Shown: positions 1 to 9,000 of the stretch, piece after piece
How positions within the stretch are numbered: position 1 is the first letter of the stretch
Layout of the letters: every line of letters begins with the position of its first letter
Source of the DNA: JANQHO01 sp965218075
GTDB lineage: Bacteria; Bacteroidota; Bacteroidia; Flavobacteriales; Schleiferiaceae
Direction: 5' to 3'
Assembly: GCA_965218075.1 (NCBI GenBank)
Contig: CBDCJZ010000003.1
Location: 930,001 to 994,000, forward strand
Length of the DNA stretch: 64,000 nucleotides
The notes under the pieces: model-generated
What the model saw: the letters and a program-made list of their open reading frames with translations, nothing else
What the model was told of the DNA's origin: nothing
The model's database searches: none
Made by a program: the position numbers and the translations under genes

Positions 1-1
1 T

Positions 2-436
2 GGAATTGGTGTTGGTTTTGAAACAGCAGCACGTGAAAAAGGCAAGCAAGGTCTTATTAAAGGAGTAATAAAGTCTGCTTTAAAACGTGCCTTTGCACCT
101 GAATTTCTCAACCGAATTGATGATATAATACTTTTCAATAACTTAAGTAAAAAGGATATATTTAAGATTATTGATATTGAGCTAATCAAACTTTATAAGC
201 GCATTGAAGAGCTGGGTTATAAAGTTCAAATGACTATAGCAGCTAAAGAATATATTGCTGATAAAGGGTTTGATGAAAAGTTCGGGGCTCGTCCATTAGC
301 CAGAGCCATTCAGAAATATATAGAAAATCCCTTAGCCGAGCAGATCATTAATTCTAAAATTAAAGAAGGAAATGAAATAATTATTGATTTGACCGATGAA
401 AAGAAAATAATGATTAGCGATAATCAACTGAGTTAA
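2..436 (+). CDS. clpC: ClpC/ClpA-type AAA+ unfoldase, C-terminal part (cut by window edge)
   Basis: This is the last 144 residues of a Clp/Hsp100 unfoldase, the ATPase that unfolds substrates for the ClpP protease in the cytoplasm. The frame is open from the first base of the window, so the gene starts outside it. Visible landmarks are FAPEFLNRIDD (end of the second AAA+ large domain, including the arginine that contacts ATP) and the sensor-2/small-domain motif GARPLARAIQKYIENPLAEQI. The spacing between them and the short acidic tail fit ClpC of Bacteroidota better than ClpB. The ClpP-binding loop lies upstream and cannot be checked, so ClpA/ClpC rather than ClpB is a judgement from similarity of the C-terminal domain. 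Confidence 0.85.
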   Translation, partial: GIGVGFETAAREKGKQGLIKGVIKSALKRAFAPEFLNRIDDIILFNNLSKKDIFKIIDIELIKLYKRIEELGYKVQMTIAAKEYIADKGFDEKFGARPLARAIQKYIENPLAEQIINSKIKEGNEIIIDLTDEKKIMISDNQLS

Positions 437-955
437 AGCAATAATAAATTAGTAGTCATGACTAGCTTAAGGAGTTGTTTCTAAAGTTTTTCAACAAAGA
501 TGTGTAACATTGTTATGGCTACTGTACCGAAAACTGGTTTCTTTCAAACCCCGTAACACGTGCTTAAATCTGCGTTCATAACAGTCGTTAAAACTTCACA
601 AAAAAGTAAAATTTGTCTAAATTTACATTTTAAAAAGTACGTCAGTACGTCTATTTTATGTGTCTATTTTTCATTGAATCACAACTAGTTACTAGAAATA
701 TTATCTTTCTAAACTAATCATGGCCCCAAGAGAAAGTGATTTTCAGTTTAACCGCTATCGTCTTATGTACTAAGGGACTTTCTTTATTGTAAAATCCTAT
801 CCGTGGCCAGTGAATGATATCTTTACATCTAGTTTCGTTTTAACATGTAGTTTTAAAGTTTAGCTTGAAACAGGGAGGTGTTGGTCGCCTCTCTTTTTCT
901 ATTTTAGATCGCTGGTAGATCATATAAAAATGTCCTAAATAAATATTAGAAACTT
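437..955. other. Intergenic region after clpC
   Basis: A 519-bp stretch with no convincing reading frame. The only recognisable element is a terminator-like hairpin near its right end, listed separately. That hairpin lies more than 430 bp beyond the clpC stop, so it may end either a very long 3' untranslated region or an unseen small RNA. Confidence 0.4.
873..900 (+). terminator. Rho-independent terminator-like hairpin
   Basis: The arms GGGAGG (873-878) and CCTCTC (888-893) pair with one G-U wobble around a 9-nt loop. TTTTTCT follows at once. The hairpin sits 55 bp before the next start codon, so it would isolate the YkuK-like gene from upstream transcription. Confidence 0.5.
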
Positions 956-1417
956 ATGAAGTTAACTACTAATACCGTTTTTAGAGATCACACTGGTAAG
1001 GAAGTAACTGATGAAAAAATTTACGTAAAAAACTGGCTTAAAAACCATCCCAGCTGTCAGATTTTCGTAGGTTGTGATTCAAAAGTAAGAAGTAAAAAAA
1101 CTACATACTCTACTGTAATATGTATGTGGGATGTTGGCAAGGGAGTAAGGGAGATATACAAGAACGAGATAGTTCAATCCCCTTTAGACAGTTATACCAG
1201 ACTTTGGAGCGAAGTAACCCGTGCTGTTAACACTGCTTATGAGTTAAGGAATTTAGGAAAAATTACCGTTCATGTGGACATTAACAGTAACTCTAAATAT
1301 CGCTCTTACCAACTTTATGATACTAGCATAGGTCTCATAATATCAATGGGCTTTAAAGGAGCAGGAAAGCCTTTCTCCTGGGCAGCCAGTTGTGGCGCTC
1401 ATCGTCATTGTCAGTAA
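956..1417 (+). CDS. YkuK-like RNase H-fold protein (DUF458)
   Basis: The 153-residue product matches the small YkuK/DUF458 family (RNase H-like fold), whose cellular role is not established. Visible features are a central FVGCDSK strand with the acidic residue expected of the RNase H-like core, the TRLWSEVTRA helix, a second acidic strand (VHVDINSN), and the C-terminal KPFSWAASCGAHRH segment typical of the family. The length is normal. ATG 956 is the first in-frame start and no Shine-Dalgarno is seen, which is usual for this phylum. It stands alone between clpC and a minus-strand E1 gene. Family assignment is from motif recall; nuclease activity is not implied. Confidence 0.8.
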   Translation: MKLTTNTVFRDHTGKEVTDEKIYVKNWLKNHPSCQIFVGCDSKVRSKKTTYSTVICMWDVGKGVREIYKNEIVQSPLDSYTRLWSEVTRAVNTAYELRNLGKITVHVDINSNSKYRSYQLYDTSIGLIISMGFKGAGKPFSWAASCGAHRHCQ

Positions 1418-1576
1418 TGGTTTTGTTTAACTTTTTGATTATCAGTTAAGATGAGAGCAAAACATAATAGCCACTAAGTTTACAAAAGGAAAAGACTGAT
1501 TTTACGGGTCTATTTCTCGATAAATAAAAAATATTCTCACATCAGTCAACAGACCTGCTAAAAAAGTAATGCCTAA

Positions 1577-3655
1577 TTAATATTTGAGCATATCAGATAC
1601 TATATCACTTACCTTTTCCCCATTTGGAATCATAGTCTCTTCGAGGATGCTATTAAGAGGAATAGCCGGCATATTTTCTGAGCCAATCGTTATTATAGGA
1701 GCATCTAGGAAAGCAAAACACTTTTGTTGTATTCTGGCAGCAAGAGATTGAGCAAAAGTATTGTCTACCGGTTCTTCTGTTACTGTCAAGCACTTCCCGT
1801 GTTTCTTTACTCTTTCCACTATCAATTGCTCATCTAAAGGATATAAGCTTCTGAGGTCAACTACTTCTATCTGACCCTTCAATTTCTTCCAAGCTGCCTT
1901 AGCCCAGTAAACTCCCATGCCATAGGTAATTACACATACACTCTCGCCTTTTTCTATTCTGCCAGGCTCCGCTTTATAAGCTATTCTACCTTTTCCAAAT
2001 GGAATGATGTAATCTCTGGAAGGCTCGACTGTTTTGGCGTCCTCTGTACCTTTTATTTTACTCCAATATAAGCCTTTATGCTCCAACATTACTACCGGAT
2101 TAGGATCTAAAAAAGCAGCTTTCATAAGACCTTTGAGATCAGCTCCAGTACTGGGATAAGCAATTTTTATTCCTCGGATGTTGACCAATATACTTTCCAC
2201 ACTGGAAGAATGGTAAGGCCCTCCCCTACCGTAGGCCCCTATGGGAACTCTTATTACGGCACTCACGGGCCATTTACCATTAGACAAATAGCAACTCCTA
2301 CTAACTTCAGTAAACAATTGATTAAGCCCCGGCCAAATATAGTCTGCAAACTGTACCTCGACAAGAGGCTTACAATCAGCTACACTCATACCTACAGTGC
2401 TGCCAATTATAAATGCCTCTTGTATAGGTGTGTTAAACACTCGTTCATCACCAAAGGTTTCGGCCAAAGTAGCCGCTTCTCGGAAGACGCCTCCTAGTCT
2501 GCGTCCTACATCTTGTCCATACAAAAGAGCTTCTGGATGTTCTTCCATGATTTCCCTGATGGCAAAAAGAGCAGCATCTGCCATTACTATTTTTTCTTTA
2601 CTTGTCGGATTCCGCTCTCCTTTTTCTTCTACCACAGGAGTTGGCGCAAAATCGTGAGTAAAGAGATCTTCCGGTTTAGGGTCTTCGGCAGCTAAAGCTC
2701 TTTGATAGTCTTTTTCAACCTGTTCTTGACTATCTGTTTCAATTTTTTCCAACTGTTTTTTCTTCCAGCCCTGTTTGAGAAGCTGGTCTTTAAATTTTGG
2801 AAAGGGGTCGCGTTGCACGTGTTCTTCCAAATCATCTCGGTACCATTCTTTTCTTACACCTGAAGTATGATGGCTTAAAAGAGGAACTTTGGCATGAATT
2901 AAAAAAGGCCTGCGATCCTTTCGGATAGTTTTCAATACTTCCTGTAAAGTTAAATAACACTCAAAAAAATCATTCCCTTCAATAGTTCTAATTTCTATAC
3001 CTTTGAAGCCACGTGCATATTCTGCTGCGGTTTGAGCACGTGTTTCTTTGTAAGTGGCAGAAATAGACCATTCATTATCTTGTACTAGGTACAGTATGGG
3101 AAGTTGTTTTAAAGTTGCCATTTGCAAAGCTTCCGATACTTCTCCCTCTGTCATGGCTGCATCTCCGATGGAACAAACTATCACTGGTTTTTCTTCTTTT
3201 TTACTCAGATGATGTATCTCATTATATCGCACGCCTAAGGCAATACCTGTGGTTGGTATAGCTTGCATTCCAGTGGCGGACGACTGATGGGGTATTTTAG
3301 GCTTTTCTTCGTCTTTCAAGCTTGGATGGGAATAATAGGTCCGTCCTCCAGAAAAAGGATCATCTCTTTTAGCCATAAGCTGAAGTATACAGTCATAGGG
3401 AGTCATTCCGATACCCAGGAGAATAGAATCATCGCGATAATAAGGAGATAGATAATCATAAGACTTAAGTTGCATACCACAAGCTAATTGAATAGCCTCA
3501 TGCCCCCTGGAAGTAGCATGTACATATTTTGAAGTGACTTCTCTATTCTTTTCATATATATCAGACATTGCCTTAGCCGTGCACATCAGGTGATATGCTT
3601 TTTTCAGTATTTCTTTTGATATTTCTCGAGCTGAAGAGGTTCTAAAAATGGGCAT
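1577..3655 (-). CDS. Fused alpha-beta 2-oxoacid dehydrogenase E1 component
   Basis: The 692-residue protein fuses both E1 subunits of a branched-chain 2-oxoacid (or pyruvate) dehydrogenase complex, the thiamine-diphosphate enzyme that decarboxylates the 2-oxoacid and passes the acyl group to lipoyl-E2. The alpha half (about 1-330) holds the ThDP site starting GDAAMTEGE at residue 164 and ending at the DNEWSIS segment near 193, plus an HHTSGVRKEWYRDD loop. The beta half (from about 355) shows the GQDVG, FNTPIQEAFIIG, EVQFADYIWPGLNQ and YGRGGPYHSS signatures. Fused E1 of this size is common in Bacteroidota. E2 is not nearby; an E3 (lpdA) lies at the far end of the window. The precise substrate cannot be read from sequence alone. 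Confidence 0.9.
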   Translation of the reverse strand: MPIFRTSSAREISKEILKKAYHLMCTAKAMSDIYEKNREVTSKYVHATSRGHEAIQLACGMQLKSYDYLSPYYRDDSILLGIGMTPYDCILQLMAKRDDPFSGGRTYYSHPSLKDEEKPKIPHQSSATGMQAIPTTGIALGVRYNEIHHLSKKEEKPVIVCSIGDAAMTEGEVSEALQMATLKQLPILYLVQDNEWSISATYKETRAQTAAEYARGFKGIEIRTIEGNDFFECYLTLQEVLKTIRKDRRPFLIHAKVPLLSHHTSGVRKEWYRDDLEEHVQRDPFPKFKDQLLKQGWKKKQLEKIETDSQEQVEKDYQRALAAEDPKPEDLFTHDFAPTPVVEEKGERNPTSKEKIVMADAALFAIREIMEEHPEALLYGQDVGRRLGGVFREAATLAETFGDERVFNTPIQEAFIIGSTVGMSVADCKPLVEVQFADYIWPGLNQLFTEVSRSCYLSNGKWPVSAVIRVPIGAYGRGGPYHSSSVESILVNIRGIKIAYPSTGADLKGLMKAAFLDPNPVVMLEHKGLYWSKIKGTEDAKTVEPSRDYIIPFGKGRIAYKAEPGRIEKGESVCVITYGMGVYWAKAAWKKLKGQIEVVDLRSLYPLDEQLIVERVKKHGKCLTVTEEPVDNTFAQSLAARIQQKCFAFLDAPIITIGSENMPAIPLNSILEETMIPNGEKVSDIVSDMLKY

Positions 3656-4125
3656 TTCACTTTATTTTAATGACTGACAAATATCCGAAATCAAGAGTTA
3701 AAGAAGAAATGGCTATTTTTAGCTATTTTCATCCTTTATTTTGGTCGGGAGCTATAGCAAAAATTATTTTGAGGAGAATTTTAGTTTTTAAAGAGTTAAC
3801 CTCTTGCTAATTACCTTGAAATGCTGGGTATTTTAATCGAAAATTTGATTAAATAAAATTGTGAATAATATCCCGTTATTAAGTAAATGGATAAGCAAAA
3901 AGCAAATCGATAGTTTGGTTGATAGCAGTCTACAGTATAGAGTTGTTTCTACAAGAGATGACAATGATTGAGCGTAAAGAAGTTTTTAATATCTATAGAC
4001 CAGTATCTCTACCTAGTCATGCGCTTTACTACTAGTTTTGATAACTAACTAACATAGTAAAGAGTTCTGTTTCAATAATTCTTTTTACTTTCATAGGCCA
4101 AATTTGATTTTTTGAAACTACTGCC
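3656..4125. other. Intergenic region between divergent genes
   Basis: A 470-bp spacer between the E1 gene (minus) and a T9SS type B cargo gene (plus). It must hold both promoters. A TAGTTTTG box at 4033-4040 fits the phylum's -7 consensus but has no TTG at the right distance upstream. Nothing else is recognisable. Confidence 0.35.
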
Positions 4126-5604
4126 ATGAAACAAATCTTTGTTTTTATGTTTCTCCTTTGCCTTTTGTTTGAGATTTCTGCTACTCACATTGTCGGCGGA
4201 AATTTCTATATAGAACAAGTTGGTCGCAATGATTTTAAGGTAGAGTTAAAAATATTCCGCAACCCTTCTGGTATACCTATTTTTACTCCTGTAACCTTCA
4301 GGATATACAATAAAGCAGACTCTACAGATTTCAGAGATATTATCATGAATAATTTTGATTTGTCTATTCCAGTAATTGGAGATGATTGTTTTTCACCTTC
4401 GCAGCTTGAAATAGAGGAATATACTTTTTATGAAAACATCACTTTGCCAGACAATTCAACTGGCTACTTATTGGTGGCCAGAATATGCTGCAGGAATTAC
4501 GGTCTTGAAAACGTCATAAGTTCTTTATCCAATCCAGTTGGTATGACCTGGACGGCTGAAATTCCAGATCCGGCGATTACTAGAAAAAACTCATCCCCAG
4601 ACTTGGGACCCTATCCCAGTGATGGATTTTTCTGTTTAAACCATTTTCGTCAGCTGGATCTATCAGCTACTGATTCTGATGGAGACTCTTTGGGTTACAA
4701 ATTGGTTACTCCTATTAGTTCCAGCGTTAGGGCACCTATAACTTTTCCTCCGTATTCAGGCGTTAGGTGGAGAAGTGGTTACAGCCTCAATAATATTATT
4801 GGTGGCTCTCCTGCACTAAGCATTGATTCAGTTAGCGGAATGCTCATCAGTAAACCAGAAAAAATTGGCGTATTTGTCTTTTCATATATCGTCAGTGAAT
4901 ACCGCAACGGAGTTAAGATAGGTGAAGTAAGGCGCGATGTTCAGTTTGAATCTTTAGATTGTACCCACAATCTAAAACCGATAATGATACAACCGACAGA
5001 AGATAACTGGACACTTGATGTAAATCGTCGTTTATGTGAAGACATCGAGATAATAGACCCCAATTCTTCTGACAGCATTTATCTCTCTATTTCCTACAAG
5101 AGTAATTCTTCCAATACTCCTATCTCAGAGCCGCAATTCCCTACTAATGTTTATGGCCATGGTAGCATTAGTAATTCTTTCTGTTGGACTCCTGATTGTT
5201 TAGACGGGTTACGGAAAAGCTCTGTTACAATCTATATTAATGCTTATTCTTTTGGTTGTGATAATACTGTTGATACTGTTTTCAAAAAGGTTACTATGGA
5301 GGTTCTTCCTCAGGAAGAATCCATCAAAAATCTTATACCCAATGTTTTCACTCCTAATAATGATGGTCTAAATGACTACTTTACACTAGGTCATGAGGTA
5401 GATTATTTACCTTGTTTAGAAAGCCTGAATTTTAAAGTATTTAACCGTTGGGGGATGCTGGTATATGAAACCAGTTATGCTGGCTTCAAATGGGACGGCT
5501 CCTACAAGAGCAACCTTCTTCAACAAGGAGTATATTACTATATTATGCAGGGGTATTATGGAGGTTATTCTTTTGAAATCAAGGACTTCTTAAGCCTACT
5601 GTAA
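4126..5604 (+). CDS. T9SS type B cargo, gliding-motility-associated C-terminal domain protein
   Basis: The 492-residue secreted protein has an N-terminal signal peptide (MKQIFVFMFLLCLLFEISA) followed at once by THIVGGN, a start common to a family of Bacteroidota surface proteins. The middle is rich in beta strands and has paired cysteines. The last roughly 90 residues are a type B T9SS sorting domain (CHU_C/TIGR04131 type): NVFTPNNDGLNDYF, FKVFNRWGMLVYE, WDG and GVYYYI appear in the expected order. Type B cargo is exported across the outer membrane by T9SS and often needs a PorP/SprF-like partner, which is not seen beside it. The ligand or function is unknown; adhesion or motility roles are only suggested by the family. 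Confidence 0.85.
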   Translation: MKQIFVFMFLLCLLFEISATHIVGGNFYIEQVGRNDFKVELKIFRNPSGIPIFTPVTFRIYNKADSTDFRDIIMNNFDLSIPVIGDDCFSPSQLEIEEYTFYENITLPDNSTGYLLVARICCRNYGLENVISSLSNPVGMTWTAEIPDPAITRKNSSPDLGPYPSDGFFCLNHFRQLDLSATDSDGDSLGYKLVTPISSSVRAPITFPPYSGVRWRSGYSLNNIIGGSPALSIDSVSGMLISKPEKIGVFVFSYIVSEYRNGVKIGEVRRDVQFESLDCTHNLKPIMIQPTEDNWTLDVNRRLCEDIEIIDPNSSDSIYLSISYKSNSSNTPISEPQFPTNVYGHGSISNSFCWTPDCLDGLRKSSVTIYINAYSFGCDNTVDTVFKKVTMEVLPQEESIKNLIPNVFTPNNDGLNDYFTLGHEVDYLPCLESLNFKVFNRWGMLVYETSYAGFKWDGSYKSNLLQQGVYYYIMQGYYGGYSFEIKDFLSLL

Positions 5605-6027
5605 AAAATGGGTATAGATGATGTTCTTTTTTACTTTTGACGTCCGACTCTAGAGAAGAATTAATAATCTTCAACAGTTGATAGTAACATATGGCATTAA
5701 AGATGCTTTTACATGAACTGAAGATAGGGTTGACTTGTTCATTGCTTGCTATTTTAGTACTTCACACACATCCTTTTATCTAGGCAAATACCTTTTTGCT
5801 TCATTAATCCCATGCCAATAGTGTTTAAACGCTATCTAATGCTAATTAGTGTTCTAAACAAGTCTTTAGTTCAGGGCACTGATTAATATGAGACCATCCT
5901 CTCAATGGCTTGCTATAAGGTCTGGGCTTGAAAATGCCAAGGGTAAATCTAGCTAAATACCCTTTAGGGTCATTTGGTATAACCCTTGCCAGTATCTGGC
6001 AAGGGTTATACCAAAAGCTTTGCTTTC
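5605..6027. other. Spacer with near-perfect inverted repeat
   Basis: A 423-bp convergent spacer between the type B cargo gene and giant gene A. It contains the 20-bp perfect inverted repeat at 5973-6015 (listed separately). It also contains a 24-nt segment at 5836-5859 that recurs, inverted and 21/24 identical, at 29181-29204 beside giant gene B. No credible gene is present. Confidence 0.5.
5973..6015. terminator. Long perfect hairpin, probable bidirectional terminator
   Basis: A 20-nt arm (5973-5992) is followed by a 3-nt loop (TAT) and its exact reverse complement (5996-6015). It lies 12 bp beyond the stop of giant gene A and between convergent genes. There is no good U-run on either side, so it could equally be an element end or an mRNA-stabilising 3' structure. 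Confidence 0.55.
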
Positions 6028-9000
6028 TCATTGCAAAATAATACGCCGGTTCACAGTAGCCTTTTCAGTAATCAGCTGCAATAGGTATACTCCACTGCGA
6101 TAAGCTCCCATCTCTAGCCTTTTTCTGTAGCTTCTGCTGAAACTCTCAATCTCATCTTCCAAGACTATTTGTCCCATCATATTAGTGATACGGATCTCCA
6201 TATCCTCTCCGAGAGAGGAGCTAAACTCCAGCTTGAAAGCTCCTTCACTAGGATTTGGATAAATGCGAAATGAGCGCTCGAGAAGCTCATCTATACCAAT
6301 AATGGTTTTAATAGACAAGGGTCCTGCCCAATTGCTCACATTGCCCACATTGCAGCTGTCCTGTACATAGACATCATAAAAGGTGTTAGGCTTCAAGCCC
6401 CTTAAAATGCGAGGACTAGACACATTGTATAAGAAAATACCGCTTCCCAGAAGAAAGTTTATAGGCCCATACTCAATATTCCAATTCGAAGCTCCACCGC
6501 TAGTCCAGCTCACAGTAGCGATGATTTTAGTAATAGTATCGATCTTCAGCCCTGTGGGAGCCAGACAGCCAAGAGTCCTAAAAATATGTGGACCAGCCCA
6601 GCTACTCACATGAGCTGCTCCACAGCTATCCCGAACATAAAATTGATAAGACCGACCAAGTGTCAAACCGCTCACAGTATAAGAAAGGGTAGTCGTGGAA
6701 ATCCGAGTGCCACTTCCCAGAGTAAATCCAGAAAGACCATATTCTAGATCCCAATTAGAAGTAGAAGTCCCACCTGACATCCACGACAGCCTAGCGCTGG
6801 TTTGAGTAATATTGGTAGCTCCCAATGACGATGGGGATGGACAGGGCAAAGTGGCTGAAAGGGTGGTAAAAATATAAGGACCAGCCCAACTGCTCACATG
6901 ACCCACTCCACAGCTATCCCGAACATAAAATTGATAAGACTGACCAGGCGTCAAGCTGCTCATAGTATAAAAAGGAATAGTCGTGGAAATCCGAGTTCCA
7001 CTTCCCAATGGAAATCCAGAAAGACCATATTCTAGATCCCAATTAGAAGTAGAAGTCCCACCTGACATCCAGGAGAGCGTAGCGCTGGTTTGAGTAATAT
7101 TGGTAGCTCCCAATGACGATGGGGATGGACAGGGCAAAGTGGCTGAAAGGGTGGTAACAGTATAAGGACCAGCCCAACTGCTCACATGACCCACTCCACA
7201 ACTATCCCGAACATAAAACTGATAAGACTGACCAGGCGTCAAGCCGCTCACAGTATAAAAAGGAATAGTCGTGGAAATCCGAGTTCCACTTCCCAATGGA
7301 AATCCAGAAAGACCATATTCTAGATCCCAATTAGAAGTAGAAGTCCCACCTGACATCCACGACAGCCTAGCGCTGGTCTGAGTAATATTGGAAGCCAACA
7401 ATGACGATGGGGATGGACAGGGCAAAGTGGCTGAAAGGGTGGTAAAAGCATCAGGACCCGCCCAGCTACTCACATGAGCTGCTCCACAGCTATCCCGAAC
7501 ATAGAAATCATAGCCCGTTCCAGGCGTCAAACCGCTCACAGTATAAGAAGGGGTAGTTGTGGAAATCCGAGTTCCACTTCCCAGAGTAAATCCCGAAAGA
7601 CCATATTCTAGATCCCAATTAGAAGTAGAAGTCCCACCTGACATCCACGACAGCCTAGCGCTGGTCTGAGTAATATTGGAAGCCAACAATGACGATGGGG
7701 ATGGACAGGGCAAAGTGGCTGAAAGGGTGATAAAAGCATCAGGACCCGCCCAGCTACTCACATGAGCTGCTCCACAGCTATCCCGAACATAGAAATCATA
7801 GCCCGTTCCAGGCGTCAAACCGCTCACAGTATAAGAAGGGGTAGTCGTGAAAATCCGAGTTCCACTTCCCAGTGGAAATCCAGAAAGACCATATTCTAAA
7901 TCCCAATTGGAAGCCCCGCCAGCAACCCAGGAGAGCGTAGCGCCGATTTGAATAATATGGGTAACTGTTAGGTTGGTAGGGCTTGGACAAGTTTCCCGAA
8001 TAGCCACATCATCAAAAGAATAGCCAACATTATTCCCGGAGCCCTTAGCCCCAAATCGACCCTCTTGACCAAAACGAAGCTGAAAAGTAGAAGATACTCT
8101 TTGTGGGGGAGTGGCATTTGCGAGGATAGAGTCAATGTCTATACCTCTCACATGATTGTAGATACTCGCTGTGCCTTGATTGACATACAGATCATAGATT
8201 TGTATCCAGGCATCTGTATCCCTACCCCGTATCCATACCTTATCATTGGGATTATTATATTCTCGGTGGTGCATGTAACTGAATTCCAACTCCAAACCAC
8301 TTAAACTGCTGCTGTAATTGCTCAAATCAGCCGTCATAATCAAGTAGTTGATTGCTGTGGTTGCTGGGCTATTGGTGAAGAATTTATCCAAGGTTGCGGC
8401 TGAGTTTCCACTGTTGGCAAGACCTGAAATGGCAAATCTCAAACGGCCATCTTCGGCAATGGAGGTCTCATAACTCCATTTGTAGGTGGGATAACAGAGC
8501 ACATCTCGATTTCGCTGAAAAATACCAGAGCCCGATTCGAAGCCTTCAATTATGGGCAAAATAGCAGGAGATAAAGAAGAGCAGAGAGTAGTAAAGAAAA
8601 CAGGACCCCTCCAGACACTCACATCACCCGCGCCACAACTGTCCTGTACGTAGAAACTATAAGAAGTGCCCGAGCTTAGACCTCCTAAAGTATAGGGATT
8701 AGACACATTAGATAAGAAATTACCGCTTCCTAGGGTAAAACTAGCCGTACCCCATTCCAAGTTCCAATTGGAAGCCCCTCCCGTGATCCAGCTCAATTGG
8801 GCTGTTGTTGGGCCTATAGCTGAGATAGGCAAACCCCTTGAAGGCAAACAAGTTGCTGGATGGTACTCATCAGCGCCCATATCCACCCTGGTAGAAGGCG
8901 GAAGTGGACGAGGATCGCCGTCAATATCGACATGAATACCTAAAGCACTCTTACCTGTATCATTAGCCAAAGCGCTTGCTACATGCAAATCTGGAGAGGA

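Noticed and set aside
5846..6031. 61-codon minus-strand frame before gene A's stop
   Set aside because: It spans the perfect hairpin and overlaps the end of gene A; no family or start context.
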